In this document: positions 26,601 to 36,176 of the stretch, one piece after another | Numbering within the stretch: the first letter of the stretch is position 1 | Layout of the letters: the number at the start of each line of letters is the position of its first letter | NCBI GenBank assembly: GCA_016699695.1 | Contig: CP065006.1 | Span: forward strand, 2,790,001 to 2,854,000 | DNA: 64,000 bases | Direction: 5' to 3' | Source: Bacteroidota bacterium | Lineage (GTDB): Bacteria > Bacteroidota > Bacteroidia > Bacteroidales > UBA10428 | Notes under the pieces: model-generated | The model's database searches: none | Told to the model about the DNA's origin: nothing | What the model saw: only the letters and a program-made list of their open reading frames with translations | Program-made: the position numbers and the translations under genes

Positions 26601-27452
26601 GAAAAGCCTAAGAATGACATGATCAAGCAATTGATCAACAATTTCATTCTGAAGTACAAAGAAGTGGATGCCATTTACAAGCGTAAAAAATACAACGTTA
26701 CCATTGGCGATGAACTCCCAGCAGGTATTGTGCAGTTAGCAAAAGTGTATATTGCACAGAAACGTAAACTTAAGGTGGGCGATAAAATGGCCGGACGTCA
26801 CGGTAACAAAGGTATTGTTGCCAAAATTGTTCGCCAGGAAGACATGCCTTTCCTCGAAGATGGTACCCCGGTTGATATAGTGCTGAACCCACTTGGTGTG
26901 CCATCAAGGATGAACCTTGGTCAGATTTATGAAACTGTATTGGGTTGGGCAGGCAAGGAGATGGGTATCAAGTTTGCTACCCCAATTTTCGATGGTGCTA
27001 CAATCGACGAAATCAATGAATATACCGAAAAGGCTGGGGTGCCCCGTTTTGGTAAAACATACCTTTGCGATGGTGGTACAGGCGATCGTTTCGACCAACC
27101 CGCCACTGTAGGTATTATTTATATGCTTAAACTGGGCCACATGGTCGACGACAAGATGCATGCCCGTTCGATTGGACCCTATTCACTCATTACCCAGCAA
27201 CCCCTTGGTGGTAAAGCCCAGTTTGGTGGTCAGCGTTTTGGTGAGATGGAGGTATGGGCACTTGAGGCCTTTGGAGCTGCACACATTCTGCAGGAGATAC
27301 TCACAGTTAAATCAGACGATGTAAATGGTCGTGCCAAAACTTATGAAGCAATTGTGAAAGGTGAACCGATGCCCGAACCAGGTATTCCTGAATCTCTCAA
27401 CGTATTGCTTCACGAATTAAGAGGTCTTGGACTGAGCGTGAACCTGATTTAA
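23637..27452 (+). CDS. rpoB: DNA-directed RNA polymerase subunit beta
   Basis: A 1271-residue beta subunit. The rifampicin-binding cluster reads SQFMDQTNPLSEMTHKRRLSALGPGGLSRE, with the Asp, His and Ser corresponding to E. coli 516, 526 and 531 all of the sensitive type. RHGNKGIVAKI and the C-terminal HMVDDKMHARSIGPYSLITQQPLGGKAQFGGQRFGEMEVWALEAFGA are diagnostic. It forms the catalytic core with beta-prime 42 bp downstream. Its upstream hairpin probably modulates expression. Confidence 0.98.
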   Translation: MSAKNSVNERISFASLKSQLEYPDFLEIQLKSFKEFFQLDTTPEDRGNEGLCKVFHENFPISDTRNNFVLEFIDYFIDPPRYSIDECIERGLTYSVPLKAKLKLYCTDPEHEDFDTVIQDVYLGTIPYMTERGLFVINGAERVVVSQLHRSPGVFFGQSLHANGTKLYSARIIPFRGSWIEFATDINNVMYAYIDRKKKLPVTTLLRSIGYESDKDILEIFDLADEIKVSKAVLKKLIGRRLAARVLKTWVEDFVDEDTGEVVSIERNEVIIDRETVLEKDHVDEIVDAGAKTILLHKENLNQIDHEIIYNTLQKDPCNSEKEAVLYIYRQLRNSEPPDEATARDVIDKLFFSDKRYDLGEVGRYRINKKLKLNTSSDVKVLTKEDIIEIIKYLIELINSKTDVDDIDHLSNRRVRTVGEQLYNQFGVGLARMARTIRERMNVRDNEVFTPIDLINSKTLSSVINSFFGTNQLSQFMDQTNPLSEMTHKRRLSALGPGGLSRERAGFEVRDVHYTHYGRLCPIETPEGPNIGLISSLCVFAKINELGFIETPYRKVADGVVDLTFEGIKYLSAEEEEGVIIAQANAPLDSNGKFVRTRVKTRLEADYPVVGPKEVHLMDVAPNQIASIAASLIPFLEHDDANRALMGSNMMRQAVPLMKPEAPIVGTGIEQMVVQHSRLLVVAEGDGVIEYVDSNEIVVHYELTEDEKFVSFEGESKRYKLPKYRKTNQGTCINLQPIVRKGQKVVKGQILTEGYGTESGELALGRNLMVAFMPWKGYNFEDAIVISDKVVREDVFTSIHIDEHMLEVRDTKRGLEELTSDIPNVSEEATKNLDENGLIRIGANIVPGDILIGKITPKGESDPSPEEKLLRAIFGDKAGDVKDASLKASPSLFGTVIDKKLFSRSVKDRKLKAATKPILDKIEEEFERNSAQLKAKLIDKLFILTNGKTSQGVKDYLSIDVIPKGAKFSLRVLQDIDYMNVNPLRWTTEKPKNDMIKQLINNFILKYKEVDAIYKRKKYNVTIGDELPAGIVQLAKVYIAQKRKLKVGDKMAGRHGNKGIVAKIVRQEDMPFLEDGTPVDIVLNPLGVPSRMNLGQIYETVLGWAGKEMGIKFATPIFDGATIDEINEYTEKAGVPRFGKTYLCDGGTGDRFDQPATVGIIYMLKLGHMVDDKMHARSIGPYSLITQQPLGGKAQFGGQRFGEMEVWALEAFGAAHILQEILTVKSDDVNGRAKTYEAIVKGEPMPEPGIPESLNVLLHELRGLGLSVNLI

Positions 27453-27494
27453 TAGTTATAATTTTTTTCTTAACGATAGAAATATATTCGGCAT

Positions 27495-30400
27495 ATGTCA
27501 TTCAGAAAAGACACAAAACAAAAAAGCAGTTTTACCAAAATTGCCATCGGTCTTGCTTCTCCGGAAGAGGTTCTGGAAAATTCGAGTGGGGAGGTGTTAA
27601 AACCTGAAACAATTAACTACCGTACCTACAAACCCGAACGCGATGGACTGTTTTGCGAACGCATTTTTGGACCTGTAAAGGATTATGAATGCCACTGTGG
27701 AAAGTACAAACGTATCCGTTACAAGGGTATCGTTTGCGATCGCTGTGGTGTAGAGGTAACCGAGAAAAAAGTACGCCGCGAGCGCATGGGACACATCTCA
27801 TTAGTGGTTCCTGTAGCGCATATTTGGTATTTTAAATCGCTTCCGAATAAAATAGGTTACCTGCTTGGTTTGCCTTCGAAAAAACTCGATTCGATTATTT
27901 ATTACGAGCGCTATGTGGTAATTAACCCAGGTGTGAAAGCCGCAGACGGTGTGAAGTACCTCGATTTTCTTACCGAAGAGGAATACCTCGATATTCTCGA
28001 TACCCTTCCAAAAGAAAACCAGTTTCTCGACGAAAACGACCCGGATAAATTTATCGCGGACATGGGTGCCGACGCACTTTATAAATTGCTTGGACGCCTC
28101 GAACTCGACGAGCTTTCTTTCCAATTGCGCTACAAAGCCAGCACCGAAACCTCTCAACAACGTAAGAGCGAAGCGCTCAAACGCTTACAGGTGGTAGAAG
28201 CCTTCAGGGCATCCAAAGGGGTGAATAAACCTGAATGGATGATTGTGAAAACCGTACCGGTAATACCACCTGAATTGCGTCCTCTTGTTCCGCTTGATGG
28301 TGGCAGGTTTGCTACTTCCGACCTGAATGATCTTTACCGCAGGGTGATTATTCGTAATAACCGTCTGAAAAGACTGATTGAAATAAAGGCTCCTGAAGTT
28401 ATTTTGCGTAACGAAAAACGCATGCTTCAGGAAGCGGTCGATTCTTTATTCGATAACTCACGCAAATCGAACGCAGTAAAAACCGATGCCAACAGACCTC
28501 TCAAATCGCTTTCCGACAGTTTGAAAGGAAAGCAGGGACGTTTCCGTCAGAATTTGCTTGGTAAAAGGGTTGACTACTCGGCACGTTCGGTAATTGTGGT
28601 GGGTCCTGAGTTGAAATTGCACGAGTGTGGTCTGCCAAAAGATATGGCCGCCGAACTTTACAAACCTTTTGTGATTCGCAAGCTTATCGAAAGAGGTATT
28701 GTGAAAACAGTAAAATCCGCCAAAAAAATTGTCGACAGGAAAGACCCTGTCGTATGGGATATTCTGGAAAATGTACTGAAAGGACACCCCGTATTGCTTA
28801 ACCGCGCCCCCACGCTACACAGGCTGGGTATACAGTCTTTTCAGCCAAAACTAATCGAAGGTAAGGCAATACAGTTGCACCCATTGGTTTGTACCGCTTT
28901 TAACGCCGACTTTGATGGTGACCAGATGGCTGTTCACCTTCCCTTAGGACATGCAGCAGTATTGGAGGCACAGATTCTGATGCTGGCAGCCCATAACATT
29001 CTGAACCCTGCTAACGGGGCACCTATCAATGTTCCCTCACAGGATATGGTTTTGGGTCTGTATTATACTACCAAGGCTCGTAAAAGCACCAAAGAATTTC
29101 CTGTTCGTGGCGAAGGAATGACCTTCTATTCACCAGAGGAAGTGCAGATTGCCTATAACGAAAAGCGGGTTGATCTGCATGCCGAAATCAAAGTAAGAAC
29201 AAAAGACAGGGTTGATGGAAATCCTGTAGTAAAAATTATAGAAACCACCGTAGGTAGGGTCCTTTTCAACGAAACAGTTCCTGAAGAGGTAGGCTATATC
29301 AACGAGGTACTAACAAAAAAATCACTTCGCGAAATTATCGGTCGTGTTTTAAAAGTAACCGGGGTAGCTAAAACAGCCAAATTTCTTGATGACATTAAAG
29401 ATCTTGGCTATTACATGGCTTTCAAAGGCGGACTGTCTTTTAACCTCGACGATGTAATTGTTCCTGATGATAAGGAACAGCTTGTAGCCGATGGTTATGC
29501 CCAGGTAGATGAAGTAATGAACAACTACAACATGGGTTTCATTACCAACAACGAACGTTACAACCAGATTATCGATATCTGGACGCATACGAATGCCCGT
29601 TTGACCCAAACATTAATGACCAAGCTGATCAATGACAGACAAGGTTTTAATGCCGTTTACATGATGCTTGATTCAGGTGCAAGGGGTTCGAAAGAACAGA
29701 TTCGCCAGCTTTCGGGTATGAGGGGTCTGATGGCAAAACCACAAAAATCAGGTTCTGTCGGATCAGAAATTATTGAGAACCCAATTCTTTCGAATTTTAA
29801 AGAAGGTCTTTCGGTTCTGGAATATTTTATCTCTACCCACGGTGCCCGCAAGGGTCTAGCCGATACAGCCCTTAAAACAGCTGATGCGGGTTATCTGACC
29901 CGTAGATTGGTGGATGTATCACAAGATGTGATTGTATCGGAAGAAGACTGTGGTACCTTAAGAGGTCTGGTAGCCAATGCCATTAAAAACAACGAAGAGG
30001 TGGTTGAATCGCTCTTCGAACGTATACTCGGCCGCACAGCAGTGCACGATGTGTATCATCCGCTTACAGGCAAGCTGATCATTCACTCAGGTGAAGAAAT
30101 TACCGAAGAAGTTGCCAAAGTGATTGAAGATTCGCCTATCGAACAACTCGAAATTCGTTCGGTATTAACCTGCGAATCGAAAAAAGGTATATGCGCCAAA
30201 TGTTATGGCCGCAACCTGGCTACAAACCGTATGGTTCAAAATGGTGAGGCTGTTGGCGTAATTGCTGCCCAATCAATCGGCGAACCTGGTACGCAGCTTA
30301 CACTCCGTACATTCCACGTAGGGGGTACTGCTTCGAACATCACTGCCGACTCCAGCGTAGTAACAAAATACGATGGTGTAGCAGAATTTGAAGAACTGCG

Positions 30401-31760
30401 GACAGTAACCCGTAAGGAAGAATCGGGTCAAAAAGTAGATGTAGTTATCGGACGTTTAGCCGAATTAAGAATAATCGATAAAAACACCGGAATTACCCTT
30501 ACCACACACAGCATACCATATGGTGCCCGTCTTTATGTGAAGGACAAAGCAGATGTGAAGAAAGGAACTGTTGTATGCGACTGGGATCCATACAACGCAG
30601 TAATTATATCCGAAATGGCCGGTAGTGTGGCTTTTGATAGTGTAATTGAAGGTGTAACCTTTAAAGAAGAAAGTGACGAACAAACCGGTTATCGCGAAAA
30701 AGTAATTATCGAAACGCGTGATAAAACCAAAAACCCTACCATCAAAGTGCTTTCGGTGGATGGCGATGTATTAAAAGTATATAACCTTCCGGTTGGTGCG
30801 CATATTACTGTAACCGAAGGAGAAAATATCAATACCGGAGATATTCTTGTGAAAATCCCACGTGCTGTGGGTAAATCGGGCGATATCACCGGTGGTTTGC
30901 CACGTGTTACTGAATTATTCGAAGCACGTAACCCTTCGAACCCTGCAGTAGTATCGGAAATTGATGGTGAGGTATCGTTTGGTAAAATTAAAAGAGGTAA
31001 CCGCGAAATTGTGATTACCTCCAAAACAGGCCAGGTGAAGAAATACCTAGTGCCGCTTTCGAAACAAATACTTGTGCAGGAAAGCGATTATGTACGCGCA
31101 GGAATTCCTCTCTCTGATGGTGCCATTACCCCATCCGATATTTTGAATATCAAAGGACCTACCAAAGTTCAGGAATATATCGTGAACGAAGTTCAGGAGG
31201 TTTACCGGATGCAGGGTGTAAAAATCAACGACAAACACTTCGAAATTATCGTGCGCCAAATGATGCGTAAGGTGGAAATTGTCGATCCGGGTGATACCAA
31301 ATTCCTCGAAAAACAAATCGTGGATAAATGGGTGTTTATGGATGAAAACGACTGGATTTATGGTAAAAAAGTGATCATGGATGAGGGCGATTCGCAAAAC
31401 CTACGTCCTGGCCAGATTATTACCGCTCGTAAACTTCGCGACGAAAACTCCATGCTTAAACGTAAGGATATGAAACTGGTTGAAGCCCGCGATGCGATTC
31501 CTGCTACATCGTCGCAGATTTTGCAGGGGATTACAAAAGCAGCCCTTCAAACCAAAAGCTTCATGTCTGCGGCTTCGTTCCAGGAAACAACCAAGGTACT
31601 TAACGAAGCAGCAATTTCAGGCAAAATTGACTTACTCGAAGGCTTGAAAGAGAATGTGATTGTGGGTCACCTTATTCCTGCGGGAACAGGTATACGCAAA
31701 TACCATAAAATAACAGTTGCTCCGGTGGAAGATTACGAAAAGCTGGAGCTTCCGGAATAA
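27495..31760 (+). CDS. rpoC: DNA-directed RNA polymerase subunit beta-prime
   Basis: A 1421-residue beta-prime subunit. The zinc ribbon (CHCGKYKRIRYKGIVCDRCGVEVT, about residues 66-89), the catalytic NADFDGDQMAVH (about 475-486, three Asp that hold magnesium), the trigger-loop/bridge-helix region (LTLRTFHVGGTAS) and the second zinc site (CESKKGICAKCYGRNL) are all present. The order and length are those of Bacteroidota. It is followed after 26 bp by a DUF3467 gene. Confidence 0.98.
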   Translation: MSFRKDTKQKSSFTKIAIGLASPEEVLENSSGEVLKPETINYRTYKPERDGLFCERIFGPVKDYECHCGKYKRIRYKGIVCDRCGVEVTEKKVRRERMGHISLVVPVAHIWYFKSLPNKIGYLLGLPSKKLDSIIYYERYVVINPGVKAADGVKYLDFLTEEEYLDILDTLPKENQFLDENDPDKFIADMGADALYKLLGRLELDELSFQLRYKASTETSQQRKSEALKRLQVVEAFRASKGVNKPEWMIVKTVPVIPPELRPLVPLDGGRFATSDLNDLYRRVIIRNNRLKRLIEIKAPEVILRNEKRMLQEAVDSLFDNSRKSNAVKTDANRPLKSLSDSLKGKQGRFRQNLLGKRVDYSARSVIVVGPELKLHECGLPKDMAAELYKPFVIRKLIERGIVKTVKSAKKIVDRKDPVVWDILENVLKGHPVLLNRAPTLHRLGIQSFQPKLIEGKAIQLHPLVCTAFNADFDGDQMAVHLPLGHAAVLEAQILMLAAHNILNPANGAPINVPSQDMVLGLYYTTKARKSTKEFPVRGEGMTFYSPEEVQIAYNEKRVDLHAEIKVRTKDRVDGNPVVKIIETTVGRVLFNETVPEEVGYINEVLTKKSLREIIGRVLKVTGVAKTAKFLDDIKDLGYYMAFKGGLSFNLDDVIVPDDKEQLVADGYAQVDEVMNNYNMGFITNNERYNQIIDIWTHTNARLTQTLMTKLINDRQGFNAVYMMLDSGARGSKEQIRQLSGMRGLMAKPQKSGSVGSEIIENPILSNFKEGLSVLEYFISTHGARKGLADTALKTADAGYLTRRLVDVSQDVIVSEEDCGTLRGLVANAIKNNEEVVESLFERILGRTAVHDVYHPLTGKLIIHSGEEITEEVAKVIEDSPIEQLEIRSVLTCESKKGICAKCYGRNLATNRMVQNGEAVGVIAAQSIGEPGTQLTLRTFHVGGTASNITADSSVVTKYDGVAEFEELRTVTRKEESGQKVDVVIGRLAELRIIDKNTGITLTTHSIPYGARLYVKDKADVKKGTVVCDWDPYNAVIISEMAGSVAFDSVIEGVTFKEESDEQTGYREKVIIETRDKTKNPTIKVLSVDGDVLKVYNLPVGAHITVTEGENINTGDILVKIPRAVGKSGDITGGLPRVTELFEARNPSNPAVVSEIDGEVSFGKIKRGNREIVITSKTGQVKKYLVPLSKQILVQESDYVRAGIPLSDGAITPSDILNIKGPTKVQEYIVNEVQEVYRMQGVKINDKHFEIIVRQMMRKVEIVDPGDTKFLEKQIVDKWVFMDENDWIYGKKVIMDEGDSQNLRPGQIITARKLRDENSMLKRKDMKLVEARDAIPATSSQILQGITKAALQTKSFMSAASFQETTKVLNEAAISGKIDLLEGLKENVIVGHLIPAGTGIRKYHKITVAPVEDYEKLELPE

Positions 31761-31786
31761 TATTCAGCAAATAGAAAAAGTATATT

Positions 31787-32104
31787 ATGGACGATCAGAA
31801 AAACAAAGGAAAGATAAACATTGAGCTAAAGGAAGATATTGCACAGGGCATTTATTCGAACCTTGCTATTATTACCCATTCGGCTTCTGAGTTTGTACTT
31901 GACTTTGTGCGCGTAATGCCTGGGGTACCAAAAGCCGAAGTAAAATCGAGGATTATTTTAACCCCCGAGCATGCCAAGCGACTTTTATTGGCGCTACAGG
32001 ACAATCTTGCTAAATACGAGGCCGTACATGGCCGTATAAAAGACCTGGAAGGTGGAGGAACTACACTGCCACTTAATTTTGGCGGACCTACAGCCCAGGC
32101 ATAA
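31787..32104 (+). CDS. DUF3467 protein in the rpoBC operon
   Basis: A 105-residue acidic protein of the DUF3467 family, whose function is unknown. Visible signature: GIYSNLAIITHSASEFVLDFVRVMPGVPKAEVKSRIILTPEHAKRLLLALQDNLAKYEAVHG (about 22-83). No signal peptide or membrane helix. It lies 26 bp after rpoC and ends in a strong terminator, so it is the last gene of the transcription-translation operon. Its persistent position behind rpoC (from memory, widespread in Bacteroidota) hints at a role linked to RNA polymerase; this is inference. Confidence 0.82.
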   Translation: MDDQKNKGKINIELKEDIAQGIYSNLAIITHSASEFVLDFVRVMPGVPKAEVKSRIILTPEHAKRLLLALQDNLAKYEAVHGRIKDLEGGGTTLPLNFGGPTAQA

Positions 32105-32111
32105 AAAAGTT

Positions 32112-32142
32112 AAAGGGTGCTTCGTATGAGGCACCCTTTTTT
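32112..32142 (+). terminator. Rho-independent terminator closing the rpoBC operon
   Basis: A 12-bp stem beginning AAAGGGTGC (32112-32120) and closing GCACCCTTT (32131-32139), with one G-U pair and a GTAT loop, then a run of T. Confidence 0.9.
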
Positions 32143-32188
32143 TGTCTTGCCATGCTTCTTTAAAATCTTTCTATATAAGCACAGTGCC

Positions 32189-32218
32189 TTTGGTAAAAGC
32201 TATTTTCTCTTATATTTG
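32189..32218 (+). promoter_or_regulatory. Bacteroidota-type promoter of etfB
   Basis: TTTG at 32189-32192, 18-bp spacer, TATATTTG at 32211-32218. The transcript start would be near 32225, about 25 nt before the etfB ATG. Confidence 0.8.
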
Positions 32219-32250
32219 CTCCCCGTAATTTTAAACACAATAAACATATT

Positions 32251-33129
32251 ATGATGAAGGGTTTAAAGATCATTGTATTAGCCAAGCAGGTGCCGGATAC
32301 ACGCAATGTGGGCAAAGATGCCATGAAAGCCGATGGAACGGTGAACAGGGCTGCCCTGCCTGCTATTTTTAATCCTGAAGATTTGAATGCACTCGAGCAG
32401 GCTCTTCGATTAAAAGATAAGGTTGAAGGTAGCACAGTTAGTTTGCTTACCATGGGACCAGGCCGTGCTGCTGAAATCATTCGTGAAGGATTGTATCGTG
32501 GCGCTGACAGTGGGTATTTGTTAACTGACAGGGCATTTGCTGGTGCTGATACCCTGGCTACTTCCTATGCCCTTTCTTGCGCCATTCGTAAAATAAAAGA
32601 GTTTGACATAATTATTGCAGGCCGGCAGGCAATCGATGGCGATACCGCCCAGGTAGGTCCGCAAGTTGCTGAAAAACTTGGTCTTCCTCAGGTTACCTAT
32701 GCCGAGGAAATTCTGGAAATAAAAAAGAAATCCCTGGTTATTAAGCGCCGTCTGGAGAACGGAATAGAAATTGTGGAATGTCCTCTTCCATGCGTCATTA
32801 CAGTAAATGCTTCTGCACCTGAATGCCGTCCTCGCAATGCCAAATCGCTCATGAAATTCAAACACGCCCGCACTGCCACCGAAAGACAAGAGGCTTCGGA
32901 AGATTATATCGACATGGTTACGGAACGCCCCTATCTTAATCTTCGTGAATTAAGTGTAAACGACATCGAAGTAGATATTAACCAACTGGGACTTAGCGGA
33001 TCGCCTACCAAGGTTAAGAAGATTGAAAATGTTGTTTTTCAGGCTAAAGAATCCAAAGTGATCACCGCTGCCGACGACCAGATCGACTCCCTGATGAAGG
33101 AACTTATCAGCAACCATACCCTGGGTTAA
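32251..33129 (+). CDS. etfB: Electron transfer flavoprotein subunit beta
   Basis: A 292-residue EtfB, the AMP/FAD-site subunit of the soluble electron-transfer flavoprotein that takes electrons from acyl-CoA dehydrogenases. It has the opening KIIVLAKQVPDTR, the nucleotide-binding part ADTLATSYALSCAIRKIKEFDIIIAGRQAIDGDTAQVGPQVAEKLGLPQVTYA and the recognition loop TVNASAPECRPRNAKSLMKFKHA. It is the first gene of an etfB-etfA-acyl-CoA dehydrogenase operon with its own consensus promoter. The start may be either of the two adjacent Met codons. Confidence 0.93.
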   Translation: MMKGLKIIVLAKQVPDTRNVGKDAMKADGTVNRAALPAIFNPEDLNALEQALRLKDKVEGSTVSLLTMGPGRAAEIIREGLYRGADSGYLLTDRAFAGADTLATSYALSCAIRKIKEFDIIIAGRQAIDGDTAQVGPQVAEKLGLPQVTYAEEILEIKKKSLVIKRRLENGIEIVECPLPCVITVNASAPECRPRNAKSLMKFKHARTATERQEASEDYIDMVTERPYLNLRELSVNDIEVDINQLGLSGSPTKVKKIENVVFQAKESKVITAADDQIDSLMKELISNHTLG

Positions 33130-33177
33130 TGGCGGGGACATTTATCAAACCAAGTGTAAACAATAAAACAGAAAATT

Positions 33178-34197
33178 GTGAATAATATATTTGTCATCTG
33201 CGAAATAGAAAAAGGCAAAATTGCCGACGTCAGCCTAGAACTGATGACCAAAGGCCGCTCACTGGCCAACGAGCTTAAATGCAAACTGGAGGCACTCGTA
33301 ATTGGTCACAAACTATCGGGCATTGAGAAAGAATTGTATCCTTTTGGAGCCGATAAGGTATGGGTAGCAGACGATCCACGTCTCGAAGTATATACCACCC
33401 TGCCTTACAATGCCATTGCAGTAAAAGTTTTTCAGGAAGAAAAACCTCAGATTGCCCTTTTAGGGGCCAGCACTTTTGGCCGCGACCTGGGGCCCCGTGT
33501 ATCGTCGCAACTGGTAAGCGGCTTAACTGCCGATTGTACCTCGCTTGAAATTGGCGATCACGAAGATAAAAAAGCCGGAAAGGATTATAAAAATCTGCTG
33601 TATCAGATAAGGCCCGCCTTTGGTGGTAATATCATAGCCACTATTATTAACCCCGACAACAGGCCGCAAATGGCAACGGTGCGCGAGGGCGTAATGAAAA
33701 AGGAAGTTTTCGACCCCAATTACAAAGGTGAGTTGGTTAAGCTCGATGTGAACAAATACACTTCAGAAGCCGACTACGTGGTAAAAGTGATTGAGCGGCA
33801 CATGGAAAGTTCGAAAGTAAACATTAAAAACTCGTCTATCATTGTGGCCGGAGGCTATGGTGTTGGTTCGAAAGAAAATTTTAACCTTCTTTTCGAATTG
33901 GCCCACCTGATCAATGCCGAAGTAGGTGCCTCGCGTGCTGCAGTTGATGCCGGTTTTGCAAGCCACGACCGCCAGATCGGTCAGACTGGGGTTACTGTGC
34001 GTCCAAAGTTATACATAGCCTGCGGAATCTCCGGCCAGGTGCAACACCTTGCAGGTATGCAGGAATCGTCGATGATTATTTCCATCAACAACGATCCGGA
34101 AGCGCCCATCAACAAAATTGCTGATTACATCATTACCGGGAGCATCGATGAGGTGGTGCCCAAAATGATAAAATATTACAAAAAGAACAGCAAATAA
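33178..34197 (+). CDS. etfA: Electron transfer flavoprotein subunit alpha
   Basis: A 339-residue EtfA carrying the main FAD. The C-terminal FAD domain is intact: VAGGYGVGSKENFNLLFELAHLINAEVGASRAAVDAGFASHDRQIGQTGVTVRPKLYIACGISGQVQHLAGMQ followed by SINNDPEAPINKIADY. It starts at GTG (33178), 48 bp after etfB; the protein begins MNNIFVICEIEKGKIADVSLEL, the normal EtfA start. Together with etfB it forms the electron acceptor for the dehydrogenase encoded next. Confidence 0.93.
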   Translation: MNNIFVICEIEKGKIADVSLELMTKGRSLANELKCKLEALVIGHKLSGIEKELYPFGADKVWVADDPRLEVYTTLPYNAIAVKVFQEEKPQIALLGASTFGRDLGPRVSSQLVSGLTADCTSLEIGDHEDKKAGKDYKNLLYQIRPAFGGNIIATIINPDNRPQMATVREGVMKKEVFDPNYKGELVKLDVNKYTSEADYVVKVIERHMESSKVNIKNSSIIVAGGYGVGSKENFNLLFELAHLINAEVGASRAAVDAGFASHDRQIGQTGVTVRPKLYIACGISGQVQHLAGMQESSMIISINNDPEAPINKIADYIITGSIDEVVPKMIKYYKKNSK

Positions 34198-34236
34198 GTA
34201 TCCGGCAGAAAAGTAAAATTTTAAAAGAACAAAAAA

Positions 34237-35943
34237 ATGGATAATTTCTATCTAGATAACCCCGACTTGAAGTTTCACCTGACCCATCCACTGATGAAAA
34301 AAATTGTAGCTCTGAAAGAGCGCAATTTTGTGGACAAAGAAAAATTCGATTATGCCCCCGTCGACTTCGAAGATGCGATGGACAGTTATGACAAGGTGCT
34401 TGAAATAGTTGGTGATATTTGTGCCAATATTGTTGGGCCTAATGCTGAAAGTGTCGATGCCGAAGGACCCCAACTGGTAAATGGTGAGGTAATCTATGCC
34501 CGGGGCACCCAGGAAAACCTCGATGCCCTGATCAAGGCAGGCCTAATGGGTATTACCCTTCCGCGCGAATACAACGGACTTAATTTTTCAATTGTACCCT
34601 ATACCATGGCAGCCGATATGGTTTCGCGTGCCGATGCCAGCTTCGTGAATGTGTGGGGTCTGCAGGATTGTGCCGAAACCATTCATGAATTTGCCGACGA
34701 TGCACAGAAAATGCATTACCTGACTCGTGTATCGGCTGGCGAGACCATGGCTATGGACTTAACTGAGCCCGATGCGGGATCTGACTTGCAGGCTGTGCAG
34801 CTGAAAGCTACTTATAACGAAAAAGATGGTAAATGGTACTTAAACGGAGTAAAACGTTTTATTACCAATGGCGATGGCCATATCTCTCTGGTACTTGCCC
34901 GTTCTGAAGAAGGAACCCACGATGGTCGAGGACTTTCGATGTTTATCTACGACCGTAAAAGTGGTGGTGTTAGCGTACGTCGTATCGAACATAAATTGGG
35001 TATTATTGGTTCTCCTACTTGCGAGCTTGTGTTTAAAAACGCACCAGCCGAACTGGTTGGTCAGCGCAAACTTGGGCTTATTAAATATGTAATGTCGCTG
35101 ATGAATGGTGCTCGCCTGGGCATTGCAGCTCAATCGGTAGGTATTGCCGAAGCAGCTTACCGCGAAGGTTTAAACTATGCCAAAGAGCGCGAACAGTTTG
35201 GTAAGCCTATCATCAAATTCCCGGCAGTGTACGAAATGATTTCGCGCTCCAAAGCCAAACTCGATGCCACCCGTACCCTTCTGTATGAAACAGCCCGTTT
35301 TGTTGATATGTACAAAGCTTATGAGCATATTGCCAAAGAGCGCACCCTCGAGAAAGAAGAGCGCGAGGAAATGAAACACTACCAGAAGCTGGCCGATTTT
35401 TACACTCCCCTGGTAAAAGGTTTGTCATCGGAGGTTTGCAACCAGCTTGCTTACGATTCGTTACAGATTCATGGTGGTTCAGGTTTTATGAAAGATTACC
35501 CCATCGAACGTATCTACCGCGATGCGCGTATCACCTCCATTTACGAGGGTACTACCCAGTTACAGGTGGTAGCTGCTATTCGTGGCGTAACAACAGGTGG
35601 TTACCTCAAACAAATTCGCGAATACGAGCTTACTGAGATTAAACCTGAATTACACACCTATCGCCGTAACCTTATTCAAATGACCGAAGAATTTGAAGAA
35701 GCCGTTGAAAGGGTTACTTCCTTAAACGACAACGAATATGTCGATTTTCATGCCCGTCGCATGGTTGAAATGGCTGGTAACATTATAATGGGTTACCTGC
35801 TGGTGCTCGATACCAACCGTGATGCCAAATACTGGCGGTCGCTGGAAGTATTCCTGAAAGTAGCCAGGGCTGAGAATAAATCAAATGCTGAAGTAATTCG
35901 TTTTTCCAATATCAACGACCTCGGACGTTTTAAAATAGAATAG
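34237..35943 (+). CDS. Acyl-CoA dehydrogenase family protein with C-terminal extension
   Basis: A 568-residue flavoprotein. It catalyses alpha,beta-dehydrogenation of an acyl-CoA and passes electrons to the EtfAB pair upstream. MAMDLTEPDAGSDLQAVQLKATY (about 170-192) and WYLNGVKRFITNGDGHI are FAD-binding and middle-domain motifs. YAKEREQFGKPI and QIHGGSGFMKDYPIERIYRDARITSIYEGTTQLQ (about 408-441) hold the active-site region, with the probable catalytic Glu in YEGT. About 120 residues beyond this form an extra helical domain, as in the longer AidB/VLCAD-like branch common in Bacteroidota. The acyl substrate cannot be named. It is 39 bp after etfA and closed by a terminator. Confidence 0.9.
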   Translation: MDNFYLDNPDLKFHLTHPLMKKIVALKERNFVDKEKFDYAPVDFEDAMDSYDKVLEIVGDICANIVGPNAESVDAEGPQLVNGEVIYARGTQENLDALIKAGLMGITLPREYNGLNFSIVPYTMAADMVSRADASFVNVWGLQDCAETIHEFADDAQKMHYLTRVSAGETMAMDLTEPDAGSDLQAVQLKATYNEKDGKWYLNGVKRFITNGDGHISLVLARSEEGTHDGRGLSMFIYDRKSGGVSVRRIEHKLGIIGSPTCELVFKNAPAELVGQRKLGLIKYVMSLMNGARLGIAAQSVGIAEAAYREGLNYAKEREQFGKPIIKFPAVYEMISRSKAKLDATRTLLYETARFVDMYKAYEHIAKERTLEKEEREEMKHYQKLADFYTPLVKGLSSEVCNQLAYDSLQIHGGSGFMKDYPIERIYRDARITSIYEGTTQLQVVAAIRGVTTGGYLKQIREYELTEIKPELHTYRRNLIQMTEEFEEAVERVTSLNDNEYVDFHARRMVEMAGNIIMGYLLVLDTNRDAKYWRSLEVFLKVARAENKSNAEVIRFSNINDLGRFKIE

Positions 35944-35961
35944 TTTAATTTTCGAATATAG

Positions 35962-35998
35962 AAACCCGGATTCAGGTATGAGTCCGGGTTTTTTTTAT
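35962..35998 (+). terminator. Rho-independent terminator after the etf operon
   Basis: A 9-bp stem AAACCCGGA/TCCGGGTTT (35962-35970 with 35983-35991) with a 12-nt loop, followed by a T run. Confidence 0.9.
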
Positions 35999-36176
35999 TG
36001 TATTAAGGCAGGTTCTTATTTGCAGGTAATCCATGTGCATCTGCAGCTAATGATAACAAAGCACATTGCCATGTTCGAATGAATTGAAAGTGTAAAGATC
36101 ACGATCATTTGTCAAAAAAGTAATGCCCACAGCTCTGTTCTTGCGTATGAGGAAAAGAACTTAAAATTACTACGCC

